A stretch of DNA of 64,000 nt from Streptomyces capillispiralis. GTDB lineage: Bacteria > Actinomycetota > Actinomycetes > Streptomycetales > Streptomycetaceae. The notes under the pieces are model-generated. The model saw only the letters and a program-made list of their open reading frames with translations. It ran no database searches and was not told where the DNA came from. A program made the position numbers and the translations under genes. This document shows, one piece after another, positions 53,870-63,700 of this stretch (positions are counted from its first letter, which is position 1; each line of letters opens with the position of its first letter). The stretch lies in contig NZ_VIWV01000001.1 in assembly GCF_007829875.1 (NCBI RefSeq), forward strand, positions 7,080,001 to 7,144,000, written 5' to 3'.

Positions 53870-54955
53870 GTGGCGTCGCAGAGAGTGACTTGGTTGCTGC
53901 GGTTCCTGACATCCGCACAGGGGCTGTTGACCATCACCGCATCCGCAGCGGCCGGCCTCGCCGTGGGACTGCTGCCCAACCTTGCGCAAGCAGTGCCAGA
54001 GGTGGGAGGACACCTGTGGTGGCTCGCGGTCGTCGCCGTTGCCGCCGTACTGGTTTTCGCCGTGTCCGCCACACTGCTTCACGGCAAAGAAGGCGTCGGC
54101 ATCGTCGTCATCGTGAGCGAACGAGGGTGGGATGTCACACGGCTGCGCGCACTGCGCGCCGACGCCCTGCAGCGGCACCCCAGCTGCTTTACCGTCAACG
54201 TCTCCGAACTGCTCGGAAGCCAAGAACAGGATCCCGGCGACGCACACGACCGTGTTCGCTTTGCACACCGCGTCCTCCAGGCCCGGATCCTCGAGGCGGA
54301 GCAGCCCTACGAGAACGTCTCCCTCTATGTCACCGCGCGCCATCACGATGCGTACCGACTGGGCGAGCTCCTCCGGGACCAGCGCCACACCTCGCTCCGG
54401 CTGATGAGGCAGTCCCACGAGGACGGCGTCGGCATCTTCGAGGCTCTCCGCCTACACAGCGATCTGACCCGTCAGCCCGATACCAAAGACTTGCAGACAC
54501 TGCGCGACGTGCTGGCACGAGACCCAGAGACCGACGGCCCAGAGTGGCTGTCCTTCGACCGCCCCGACGGAGACGCAGCGCGACGGATTGCGCTCATCCT
54601 GCCGATGGCCGGACACCTCGCCGGCACCCGGGAGAAGGCACTTGCTGCCGCACGCGCGGGCCAGCATGACGAATACCTTCTCACCGGATCCCCGGCAGAC
54701 CGAGAACACTGCGTCGGCGCTCTGATCTTCGCCACCCGGTCGGGCAACGTCCCCGATCGACGGGACGTCTACGAGGCACTGGTTCGATATGTCCACCACC
54801 ATTGGAATCTCAAGGTGACGGAGATGCTCGCGACACAGGGCACGGCGCTGCGAGGTTGGATCTTCACTGACGGCCCGACCGAGATCGCCCTCACCCTGGG
54901 ATACCTACTGGGACGACAGTCTGACCTTGTCCCCTGGCGGAGAGAAAGCAGCTGA
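53870..54955 (+). CDS. CBASS effector: two-TM protein with SAVED domain (Cap14-like)
   Basis: 361 residues. Two TM helices (about 17-37, LLTITASAAAGLAVGLLPNLA; 48-70, LWWLAVVAVAAVLVFAVSATLL) sit before a cytosolic domain. That domain begins GVGIVVIVSERGWDVTRLRAL and ends GWIFTDGPTEIALTLGYLLGR, with the middle RIALILPMAGHLAGTREKALAAA. This double CARF-like arrangement is the SAVED ligand sensor. By analogy with Cap14, ligand binding would assemble or open the membrane part and depolarise or permeabilise the inner membrane. GTG start behind a GGGGAA-type site. Placed last in the operon, as effectors often are. Confidence 0.8.
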   Translation: MASQRVTWLLRFLTSAQGLLTITASAAAGLAVGLLPNLAQAVPEVGGHLWWLAVVAVAAVLVFAVSATLLHGKEGVGIVVIVSERGWDVTRLRALRADALQRHPSCFTVNVSELLGSQEQDPGDAHDRVRFAHRVLQARILEAEQPYENVSLYVTARHHDAYRLGELLRDQRHTSLRLMRQSHEDGVGIFEALRLHSDLTRQPDTKDLQTLRDVLARDPETDGPEWLSFDRPDGDAARRIALILPMAGHLAGTREKALAAARAGQHDEYLLTGSPADREHCVGALIFATRSGNVPDRRDVYEALVRYVHHHWNLKVTEMLATQGTALRGWIFTDGPTEIALTLGYLLGRQSDLVPWRRESS

Positions 54956-55346
54956 TGGGCACGTAAGGCTGAGTCGGTGCCTGGTGAAGGTTCGTGATGA
55001 GGATTCGGAAGGTCGCAGGCAGAGAAAACGCCAGGGCGCAGTAACTCCTCGTGCCAGGGGCCTTCTGCGTCAGCGGCCCGCAAGTTCTCCCTTAGCACGG
55101 CGGCCCGCTCGGTGATCTGCGAATTAGCCATTCTCGTGCTGACGTCGATGCTGCTTCGGCGGCGGCCTGGTCGAGACGCTCGGCGTCGTGAGTTCGATCC
55201 TTGACGAATCTGAGGTGGGCTGTCGGCGGCGGCTGAACTCTGGGCGTAGGCGGATCTCTTTGATCACCGCGCGTCGTGTCCGCGTGTGGGTGACAATCAC
55301 TCCTCCGGGCGTGGTGCCCGGCAGGCACGATGCACGGGGCGGGTCG
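54956..55346. other. Gap; short minus-strand frame of unknown status
   Basis: 391 bp between the CBASS effector and the kinase gene. On the minus strand a frame from 55131 begins MANSQITERAAVLRENLRAA, then DAEGPWHEELLRPGVFSACD. It looks protein-like for about 55 residues but then runs antisense into the effector gene; it may be a truncated helical gene. No clear promoter or terminator seen. Confidence 0.3.
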
Positions 55347-58124
55347 ATGGACGACGTACGGGAGCTGCTGGCCGAGTACGGTCAGTGTCACAGTGACGAG
55401 GTGTCGGAGCCGGACAGGCACCGGCTCCTTGTCAACGTGGTGGCGGCCCTGATCCGGCGAACCGACGCCGAGGCGACGGTGGACTACCACTCGCCTGATG
55501 ATCCGGCCGTGTTCTTCGAACTCGCCGGACGCGACTACCTGATCACCGTGACGGCTGCGTCAGGCACCGATGTGGCCGAGTCGGCCAGGGCCGCGGTGCG
55601 GGCCCTTGACCAGCGGGACCTGCCTCCTGGTGTGCGATGGGTCCTAGTGTGTGCGAGGACTCCGGCCGGTGCGGTGGACGATGGCCTGCGCGCAGTCCTG
55701 GGAAAGCGGGGTGTGCTATTCGACCGGAACCATCTGGAGGCCGCCGTGTGCGCCCTCGTCCCGCTCGCAACGCTAATCCGGTCGGCGTTCCGCACGCCGC
55801 GACCGCCATACACCCCGCTGCACGAACTCCTGCTGCAGGAGCCGGAGGAGCCAGCCCCCGCCCTGTCCCTGCCGACGCGGCCATCCGGACCGGTCACCGT
55901 GCCGGCCCGGACGGAGCCGGGCATCGTGGCCTCCGTACTCCTGGCCGGAGAGGACTGGCCGCTGCCACCGAGCGGGCTTGCCTGGGAGTCGGCCGAGCGG
56001 GCGCTGATCACCACCGAGGCCGGGCTGGCCGAGGTCGATCTGCAGCGTGGCGGGGTGCGGTGGCGGCTGCCACTGCCTGGCGTGTATGGCGCCGCTGTCG
56101 TGCTGCCGGACGGAGCCGTGTGCGTCCCGTGCGGGCATGCGGTAGTGATGTGGCGCGACGGCGAACTGCGGCCGGTGGGCGGGGGGTTCGAGCAGCATGC
56201 GAGCCTGCTTCTCGGCCCTGACGCGAGCGTGTGGGTTCTGTCCGGATCTGGGGCGACCTTCGGCGCCGGCACCGGCTCGACCCTTGCACTCACGCGTCTG
56301 AGCGATGAGGTCGGCGAACAGCAGCGGTTCTCCATCGCCTTCGACGCGGCCGTGCGGTCGGCCTACTGGCTTGACGAGCGGCGCTTCTTCCTCGCCGCCA
56401 GCGGGCACAGCGCCGTCGTCGACCTCGCCGTCGGCACGAGCGTCGGCGGGCGGGAAGACTGGACGCCGACGCCGGTGTCCTACCCGGGCCACATGGCCGG
56501 CACGGGGAGTGACACGGTCCTGGTGGCCGGGCGGGCCGGATCCGGCATCGGCGTGGAACTGCACACCGTCGACGCGGCGGCCCACAAGAGCGACCCGGTG
56601 GCCACGGTGCAGCTCGGCGAAGTCCTCGGACTCGCCCAGGCACCGGAGGGCGGACCGGCCTACCTGCTGGGTTCGTTGCCGACGAACGATGTTGGCGTCG
56701 TCCACCCCGTGCTGGTGAAGATCACCGGCCACGCCCCTGCCGTCTCCCAAGCGGTCGAGGAGGAACCGGCGCCAGCTCCCGCCGCTGATCCATATGCCGC
56801 GGTGCGCCAGCAGGCTCGCGGCAATCGCGACGACTACGCCCTGGAGAAGTTCCCGATGCCGGGCGGCGAGGGCGGTATGGGGATCGTCCACGAGGCCGTG
56901 CACAAGCCGACGGGCACCGTCGTCGCGTTCAAGAAGCCGAGGTCGCTGCGCGAGCAGCTGACCGCACGGATGCTGCGCGAAATCGAGGTCGCCCAGGTTC
57001 TCGGCGGCAACCGCCACGTCATGCCGGTCCTCGATTCGAGCCCGCGGGCAGAGTGGTTCGTCATGCCGCTGGCCCAGGACACCGCCGAACACCTCCAGCC
57101 CCAGCTGCAGCACGACAGCCAGGAACTGCGGGCCCTGGTGGACGCGGTCGCGGCCGCCCTGGCCGATGCCCACCGCCTGGGCTACCTGCACCGGGACATC
57201 AAGCCCGCCAACATCCTGCGCCTCGACGACCGTTGGGTACTCGGTGACTGGGGCATCGTGCGCCGCCCCCGCGGCCAGACGACCAACCCCAAGCGCACCG
57301 GAACCAAGATCGGCACCGCTGAGTTCGGGGCCCCCGAACTGTCCGTCGCCCCCCACAACGCGACACCCTCCAGCGACATCTTCAGCCTGGCAAAGGTCAT
57401 CGGCTGGCTGCTGACGGGCATCGAGCCCGAGGCGAACGTGCCCCTTCTGCCGGCACCGGGCCCCTGGCGCAGCGTCGTGAGGCAGTGCACGTACCGGGAC
57501 CCGCTCCAGCGTCCGCAGACCATCGCCGAGTTCCTCGACCTCGTCGGGCGGGAGACCTCGCCTCACATCGACTTGCCGATCGCACGTGCCCAGCAACTCA
57601 TGACGGCCGCCCAAGAGGGGGACACCAATGCCGCCGGCCGGCTGCTCGCACTGGCCGCCGACCACAGCGACGACTACGAGCTCTACCTGGACGTCCTGCC
57701 GAACCTGGAGATGAAGGCCGCCGCTCCGCTCCTCCTCGCCAACCCCGAGCAGGCCCTCACACTCGTGCACGCGATGACCGGGCACGTCCAGGGCGACGGC
57801 AACGGCCAGCCTCACTGGAACGAGTCCAAGAGGGCCATCGCGTGGCTTCGCGGCGTCGCCGTCCGCGCCGCCCGGGAAAAGCAGTGGGAACTGCTGGAGG
57901 AAGCGGCCCGCGGTATGTGCACCTGGGACGCGGCGTCCAACGAGTGGGACCAGCACGACGCCATCCGGGACTGGCTGCGCCAACTGCGCGGGCAGGCCGC
58001 TCAGATCCTCGCCGCCGTCCTGCGTGAGTACCCAGACAGCGCGGGGCACTTCGCCGATCTGACGCGAGAGCGCACAGTGGACATGGCCATCCGCGGCGCC
58101 ATCAACTCCGCAACAAGTGGCTGA
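55347..58124 (+). CDS. Ser/Thr protein kinase fused to N-terminal unknown and propeller-like sensor regions
   Basis: 925 residues. Residues 1-150 (MDDVRELLAEYGQCHSDEVS onward, with YLITVTAASGTDVAESARAA) form an alpha/beta domain I do not recognise. Residues about 185-490 are a strand-rich repeat region with propeller-like blades (LITTEAGLAEVDLQRGGVRW, GAAVVLPDGAVCVPCG). The kinase spans about 500-760: glycine loop GGEGGMGIVH, K529 in VVAFKKPRS, D617 in LHRDIKPANIL, and D634 in GDWGIV (DWG in place of DFG). The helical tail (770-925) is TPR-like. No TM helix, so cytosolic. ATG at 55347 starts the first structured domain. Sits right behind CBASS; a kinase-type phage sensor is an inference. Confidence 0.8.
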   Translation: MDDVRELLAEYGQCHSDEVSEPDRHRLLVNVVAALIRRTDAEATVDYHSPDDPAVFFELAGRDYLITVTAASGTDVAESARAAVRALDQRDLPPGVRWVLVCARTPAGAVDDGLRAVLGKRGVLFDRNHLEAAVCALVPLATLIRSAFRTPRPPYTPLHELLLQEPEEPAPALSLPTRPSGPVTVPARTEPGIVASVLLAGEDWPLPPSGLAWESAERALITTEAGLAEVDLQRGGVRWRLPLPGVYGAAVVLPDGAVCVPCGHAVVMWRDGELRPVGGGFEQHASLLLGPDASVWVLSGSGATFGAGTGSTLALTRLSDEVGEQQRFSIAFDAAVRSAYWLDERRFFLAASGHSAVVDLAVGTSVGGREDWTPTPVSYPGHMAGTGSDTVLVAGRAGSGIGVELHTVDAAAHKSDPVATVQLGEVLGLAQAPEGGPAYLLGSLPTNDVGVVHPVLVKITGHAPAVSQAVEEEPAPAPAADPYAAVRQQARGNRDDYALEKFPMPGGEGGMGIVHEAVHKPTGTVVAFKKPRSLREQLTARMLREIEVAQVLGGNRHVMPVLDSSPRAEWFVMPLAQDTAEHLQPQLQHDSQELRALVDAVAAALADAHRLGYLHRDIKPANILRLDDRWVLGDWGIVRRPRGQTTNPKRTGTKIGTAEFGAPELSVAPHNATPSSDIFSLAKVIGWLLTGIEPEANVPLLPAPGPWRSVVRQCTYRDPLQRPQTIAEFLDLVGRETSPHIDLPIARAQQLMTAAQEGDTNAAGRLLALAADHSDDYELYLDVLPNLEMKAAAPLLLANPEQALTLVHAMTGHVQGDGNGQPHWNESKRAIAWLRGVAVRAAREKQWELLEEAARGMCTWDAASNEWDQHDAIRDWLRQLRGQAAQILAAVLREYPDSAGHFADLTRERTVDMAIRGAINSATSG

Positions 58125-58547
58125 CCCCACCCCGCCCGGCGAGCAGTTCCGCGTCTGTTCATCACCTCGGCCGACCGCACGCCCCGTAACGGTTGGACAG
58201 GTGTGGACTGTGCGCATCACCAGCAGAGCCTGCACAGCAAGGAGTTCACGAGCAACGCCGGGCAGTACGAGCACAGCCATACCCATGCAGCAAGGAACAG
58301 CGGTGATCGGCTACTCGCAGCCCCGTCCTGGCGTAGGAAGCCACCAGCTACGGACAGCCAGCCCCGCCGACCGTGTCGTCGACCCCAAACGTCTGAAAAG
58401 TGTGTTCATGATCCGCCGGGCCCCGCGTAGCCGATTGAGGGCCGAGCGGTGAGCTCTTATTGGTGACTGTTCGGCTACTCATCAGCTGATCTCAGGCGGG
58501 CTGCCTGGTGAGTCGACCGTACGCCGACGGGGTGTTAACAGGGGTGC
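58125..58547. other. Gap, no gene recognised
   Basis: About 420 bp between the kinase and the coiled-coil gene. Small frames exist on the plus strand (for example from 58203) without ribosome sites or family features. The right end carries the -10-like box of the next gene. Confidence 0.4.
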
Positions 58548-58553
58548 TAGCCT
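58548..58553 (+). promoter_or_regulatory. -10 box (TAGCCT), probable leaderless start
   Basis: TAGCCT lies 6 nt before the ATG at 58560, and no ribosome site is present. A separate transcript from the kinase gene is implied. Confidence 0.45.
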
Positions 58554-58559
58554 GCGGCG

Positions 58560-60014
58560 ATGAGCAGCTCAACCACCGGCCTGGTGCCGGTGCACATTGG
58601 CCAGCCTGAGCCCGGCTCCGAAGAAGAGCAGGGGCTGCTGTTCCGCAGGGAGCGAGCTCTGAACCGGATGGGCCCGCCAGAGCCGCTGCGTGTCCCCGGC
58701 GACGTGCCCTGGGAGCGGCACGGCCTCGTGCCGCGATGGTGGGGCATGGAGAGCAGCGACTGTCCGGCGGCCGTGGAGCCGGGCTTCTTCTCCGGGCAGG
58801 GCCATGAGGAGTTCCAGCGCTTCCTCGGCGGTGCACGGCAGCGCGGCGAGGTCGCTCTGGTCTTCGCCGTCGTCGGCCACGCGGACGGCGACCGCCCGCG
58901 TAACCCGCTGTCGTCAGTGGACGCCTCCGTACGCCTCGGTGACCAGTCCACCAGCGCCGGTGGTCGGCGACTGCCTAAGGGGATGCGGCCCGAGATCGCG
59001 CCGGGCCTGGAGGGTGCTGACCGTGATCTGGCGATCCGGCTGCTGACCCGCCCCGAAGGCGCGCCGTGGTGGAGCCTGAAGTTGTATGGCTCTCAGTCGT
59101 ACAACGGCGACGGTTCCGGCAGGGTGGACCACCCCGCTGCGGGCGAGCTGCATCCCATCCTCGTCGACTCGCTCGGGGAGCCGGTGGTCGCGGCCTGGAC
59201 GTCGCCGGAGGGAGACCAGCGGTGGTATCTCATCCCCGATGCCACCCGCTGGGAGAGCGTCCTGGGCTGGCTGGTGCACCGGGCGCTGCCGGAGTACGTG
59301 CCCGCAGCACTGCGCCGGGCTCGGTCGCCGTTCTTCATCGACCCCGATCTGCAGACCGTCGGTGAGCAGAGCGCTCGCGACGCGCTGGAGGACCTGGAGG
59401 CGCGGTACGCGGCCGAGAAGCAGCGTTTGGAGGATGAACTACGACGGGCCAAGGAGACGGCGGAGCCGGTGCGGTATGGGCTGCTGTACGGCAGCGGCAC
59501 CGAGCTGGTCCATGCGGTCGCGCGGGTGCTGACCGTGGCGGGAATGCACACCGTGGACCTGGACGAGGAACTCGGCGGGACGAAGTCAGCCGACCTGCTC
59601 GTTGGCGCAGACGGTATGGCATCGCGCCTGGTCGAGGTCAAGGGCGCCTCCGGTCCCGCACAGGAGCATCTAGTTGGGCATCTCCAGCGGCATCTGGAGA
59701 CCTGGCCGCAGCTGCGGCCCGACGAAACGGTCTCCGACGGCGTACTGATCGTCAACCACCAGCACAAGCTGCATCCGTCGGAGCGGACGGCGGCGGTGTA
59801 CGCGCGGCCCGAGTTCGTCGCCTCGCTCGACTCACTACCGGTGACGGTCATCAGCACAGTGGAGCTGTTCAACTGGTGGCGGGCCGCAGACTGGACGGCG
59901 ATCCGCACCGCAGTGCTGGGCGACGCGGCCGCACAGTCGGCGACGCCAGTGAACCCGCCGCAACCGCCATCCGCTCAGCGGCGCCGGTGGTGGAGCGGCG
60001 GACGGCACCAGTAG
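58560..60014 (+). CDS. Unknown protein with coiled coil and C-terminal PD-(D/E)XK-like domain
   Basis: 484 residues. The first 260 residues form a mixed domain I do not recognise (for example RHGLVPRWWGMESSD, YLIPDATRWESVLGWLVHRA). A coiled coil follows (about 278-305, ALEDLEARYAAEKQRLEDEL). The last 180 residues resemble restriction-type nucleases: VLTVAGMHTVDLDEELGG, D345 in KSADLLVG, E359-V-K361 in RLVEVKGAS, a helix HLVGHLQRHLETWP, then the strand DGVLIVNHQH. Soluble. Preceded by a leaderless-type promoter box. With the neighbouring kinase it may form a sensor-effector pair, unproven. Confidence 0.7.
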   Translation: MSSSTTGLVPVHIGQPEPGSEEEQGLLFRRERALNRMGPPEPLRVPGDVPWERHGLVPRWWGMESSDCPAAVEPGFFSGQGHEEFQRFLGGARQRGEVALVFAVVGHADGDRPRNPLSSVDASVRLGDQSTSAGGRRLPKGMRPEIAPGLEGADRDLAIRLLTRPEGAPWWSLKLYGSQSYNGDGSGRVDHPAAGELHPILVDSLGEPVVAAWTSPEGDQRWYLIPDATRWESVLGWLVHRALPEYVPAALRRARSPFFIDPDLQTVGEQSARDALEDLEARYAAEKQRLEDELRRAKETAEPVRYGLLYGSGTELVHAVARVLTVAGMHTVDLDEELGGTKSADLLVGADGMASRLVEVKGASGPAQEHLVGHLQRHLETWPQLRPDETVSDGVLIVNHQHKLHPSERTAAVYARPEFVASLDSLPVTVISTVELFNWWRAADWTAIRTAVLGDAAAQSATPVNPPQPPSAQRRRWWSGGRHQ

Positions 60015-60045
60015 GGGCACGTGGGGGCCACTGGCTTAACCTGGT

Positions 60046-60190
60046 TCAGGCTCCCCATTTTACCCGTACGGGTTCACGGGTCACAGCGAGGGCGCTGTCG
60101 AAGTCGGCGAGGCGTTCGGTGAGGGTGGTGGTGGCGATGCGGATGGGGAGTGCCGCCGAGAATTTCAGGCCGCGGACGGCTCGTGGGGCG
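60046..60190 (-). pseudogene. Relic of an SF2 helicase C-terminus
   Basis: The minus-strand frame reads APRAVRGLKFSAALPIRIAT, then TTLTERLADFDSALAVTREP and VRVKWGA, stop. The GLKFSAALP...LATxTLxxRLAD pattern is what I recall from the end of actinobacterial Lhr/YprA-like DEAD-box helicases. Nothing upstream continues it (the IS5 relic begins there), so it is a cut-off tail. Confidence 0.4.
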
Positions 60191-60209
60191 ACGGTGGCAG
60201 GGTGAGGCA

Positions 60210-60591
60210 GTCGGGGAGTTCGACGCGGGCGGTCTTCCAGTCGGTGGGGGCGAGGTCCTGGCGGACCGGGAGTGGGTCGGGCCCGCAGTGGAGATCCACG
60301 CCGATGCCGGCTACCAGGGCCTGGGGGCGGCGGGCGCGTGGTGACACCACCGCACCGCAAGTTCAAGAGGAACGCCCCTGACTGGTACGAAGAGATGCGC
60401 GACCAACAGCGCAAAAAGCGCACTCCTCGCGACGCACCCGGGTCGAGCACGGCATCGCCCATCCCAAGAACTGGCGGGCTCTGGCCCGCCATCTCGGCCG
60501 CGGCGAGCGCATGAGCGACATCGTCCAAGCCGTCGTCGGCCTGCTCTCCCATCAGCGGACCGCAGACCTGATCCCGACACGGCAGACGTGA
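60210..60591 (+). pseudogene. Degenerate IS5-family transposase, C-terminal part
   Basis: Three frames joined give a recognisable transposase end: VEIHADAGYQGLGAAG (catalytic region) in frame one; then VVTPPHRKFKRNAPDWYEEM and RDQQRKKR in frame two; then HSSRRTRVEHGIAHPKNWRA, LARHLGRGERMSDIVQAVVG and LLSHQRTADLIPTRQT with a stop at 60591 in frame three. The RVEHGIAHxKNWRALARHL block with its catalytic Glu is diagnostic. Two frameshifts and a missing N-terminus mean it is inactive. Confidence 0.75.
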
Positions 60592-60601
60592 ACAACGAGC
60601 C

Positions 60602-60620
60602 ACGTCGAGGTCCTCGACGT
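60602..60620. repeat. Near-palindrome, 9-bp arms with 1-nt centre
   Basis: ACGTCGAGG-T-CCTCGACGT, located 10 bp after the IS5 relic stop and before the convergent restriction-modification gene end. Could be part of a transposon end or a protein-binding site; too tight a loop for a normal terminator unless the central pairs open. Confidence 0.4.
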
Positions 60621-60735
60621 CTCACTGCCTACGTGCACGAGCTCGTTAGTTGGCAGCGCATCGAGCCGCGCAGAGCCTTCATAGATCACAACCTGCAGAT
60701 GATGTCCGGGCGCGGCCGCACCTTCGTCGCCAAGA

Positions 60736-63700
60736 TCACGAGCCTGCCGCCGCTTTGTAGTTTTCGTCGAGCTGCGGACCGAGGAGAACCAGTTCGGTGA
60801 GCCGGAGGCAGATGCTGGTGAACTGCCGCACCTCGGCTATGGTCAAGTCGCGGCCGAGGATGTTCTTGTCTCGATAGGAAAGCCACTTGCGTAGTACCTG
60901 AAAACCGCCGATCTTAAAGTCCCAAACCGCCTCCGGAACACCGCGCCAGTACACTTTGTCGTTCAGATAGACGTCGACAACTTCGGCACCCAAGAGCTCC
61001 AGCTCTTCGTTGGTGAATGCGTGCCGCTCGTTGTCGGTCCTTTCGCGCTGCGTAATACGACCGCGTCCAGGCATGACAATACGGGAGGTAGCTCCGCTCT
61101 TCTGCTTTCGTCTCTGCTCTATTGCCCAGCCAACGGAGATGGCAAGGTCACCGGCTTCGGGTGACAGGCGCTCGCCGTCATCACGTGTCACTTGGGCGAT
61201 CGTCCGCCAGGCACGTGTCGTCAACGTGTTGGTGGCGTCGATGTCCAGTAGGTCAGCGATCTGTTGCCCAAGCTGAGCCGAGGTTGCCAGCTGTTCGTAT
61301 GTGGACGGTAGCGGCACGCGGGGCCAGTCGTTGCGGATCGCATCACCGTTTTCTTCGAGGTACAGCGGCGAATATCCAACAGCAAGGACGTGCTGCCAGA
61401 GGAGCTGGGCGCTCAGTTGTGAGGTCTGGGCGTCGGTGATACCAAGGCCGGATAGGTAGTCCAATGCAAGCGGGGACAGGTTCGGCCGCCAGCCCGACGC
61501 GCTGGGCGACTCCTCGTGGAGGTCGAACAGCGAGAGGTTGTCGCTGGACTCTGTTTCGTCGGTCGCGAGATAGAAGGGCACCACATAGGCGTCCTTGTGC
61601 ATCACGTGCTGATCGATGAGGCAGCGCGAGAGTAGGAATGCCGCCCCATCGAGTGCGCGTGGAGCCCGGCGTCGCAACAGCAGGAAGTCGCTGCCGATGG
61701 TGGCGGCCTTGACCAACTCATCACGGGATTCATTCCATAGTTTTCCCGTGGTGTCGACATATGCCCAACGCACGTCAAAGGGCTTAACGCAGAAGCGGAC
61801 TGCTTTGGATTGATCATAAGGGGACTCAGCCAGCAACTTCGCCCTAACCCTCTGCGGGTCGTAGCGAGCCCAGGTCTGGGTAAGCCCCGCGACCCGATCA
61901 TCGAGATCTGTGAACCCTGTATCTGAGTCAAGAAAATGACACACGCGGTCCAGCAACTGCTCCCGGTCCGTGGAGATCAGCGCATCTCCTCGATTCTCAT
62001 TGAGACCGAGGAGCGGATCAGCCAGAGCAAGATCAGGGATAGCAGGCCACTGTTCATAACCCTGCCGCGGTGACCACCGGCGGAGGCGGTACCAGTTCTC
62101 CTTGGTCGGCAGCAATGGAGCGTAGTGGGGAGCATTAGTTGACTCACTCAGCGACTCCAGGAGTTCCCTTCGCTTGTCCGCCCCCCAGAAGTCGCGATAG
62201 CTACCCTCGAAGGCGCTAGCATCATGTGCATCCTGGCGCACCAAGAGGGTGACTGCTGTCCCAACTTGGATGCCAGCGGGATTCAGCTTGGTAGAGAAGA
62301 TACTCGGGTCCTTTTGCCCATCGGGCGTCTTCTTCCCGGTTTCCCTGCTGTCTCCGTTGAGGTTGTCCACGTAGAGACGGTCGAACTTGGAGACGAGTTC
62401 CTGCCGCATGACGACCGCTGAAGGATCGCCGAGCCACGAGAAGTTAGAGATGAAGCATACGATGCCCTTTCCGGTCTGCTCCGCGATACGCCGTTCGGCA
62501 ACACGAAAGAAGCGAATGTAGAGATCGTCGAGCTTGTTCTTAGTGATGTCCCACTTTTCGGATAGGCCCTGCTTGTATGGCTCGACCAGACCACCCTCCT
62601 CTCGTCCGCTGACGCCTGCAAAACCGTTGTAGGGCGGATTTCCGAGGACGACGAGAACGGGTTGGGAACGCTTCACATCTATTGCCGCGTCCCGCTCCTC
62701 CTCGAACTCCGGGAAGGGAAGCCTGGGATGCTCGTCAGTCTCCACCCATCCCGTTAGAGCGTTGGTCAGATAGATCTTCGCCCGCTCGTCGGAAGACAGC
62801 GGTGCACCGAGCCGATCGAGGGTCAGAGCAACATTGAGGTGGGCGATGACAAACGGCGCTGGCAGCAGCTCGAACCCGTACACCCGACTCAGAGCGGCTG
62901 CTTTGGCGTCCTGAGCTACCAGGGCATCGCCATGCCGATCTTCCAGTACCCGGGCGATGGTCTCGATGGTCTCGACGAGGAATGACCCCGTACCCGTACA
63001 GGGGTCGAGCACGTGAACGTTCTCATCGGCCAAGCCGAGTTCGAGGCCGAGGTCCTGCTGGAGGGATTGGTGGACGCGCATGACCATGTACCGCACAACT
63101 TCGGGCGGGGTGTACCAGACACCGAGCTGACGGCGCAGGTCCGGGTCATAGGCTTCAAGGAAGGGCTCGTAGAAGTACTGAACGGCGTTGCCCGACTCGA
63201 AGCTGTTGAAGAAAAGTGTGCGGTCGACGCGAGCGAGGGTGTCCTCAGTCCAGTCGAGCACCTCGTCAAGGCCCACCGGCAAGGTCGCCGGCGTCGCCAA
63301 CTGCTGAAAGAGCACACGGACCATTGGCACCTTGAGGGTCCACTGCGCAGACTTCCAGCTGAACCGCTGCTGACTGCCAGGCAGCTGCGACTCGCTCCAC
63401 ACAACCCATGCAGCGAAAACCCCATAGAAGAGCGTCTGGACAAGCGCAGAACGAAAGAACCTCTCGCCCTCTTCGCCCTCGAAACGCAGGCCGAGGCCAT
63501 CTTCCATTGCCTCGCGTAGCGTAGCCAAGGCATTCATATGCCTGGCGTCAGCCGAGTCCAGCCGCTTTCGCCCCTCGCGTGCGTAGGCTGCCAGAAACCA
63601 GGCCAAGTCGGCTGGTTGCGACAGGGGTGCATCGCCCAGGAGCGCCCGCCTCAGGTAGTCTTCAAGATCGGTTTCTAGTTCCGGAGCCACCTGCCTGGCT

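Noticed and set aside
55773-58286. 837-residue minus-strand frame opposite the kinase gene
   Set aside because: Antisense shadow; the kinase catalytic residues on the plus strand are complete.
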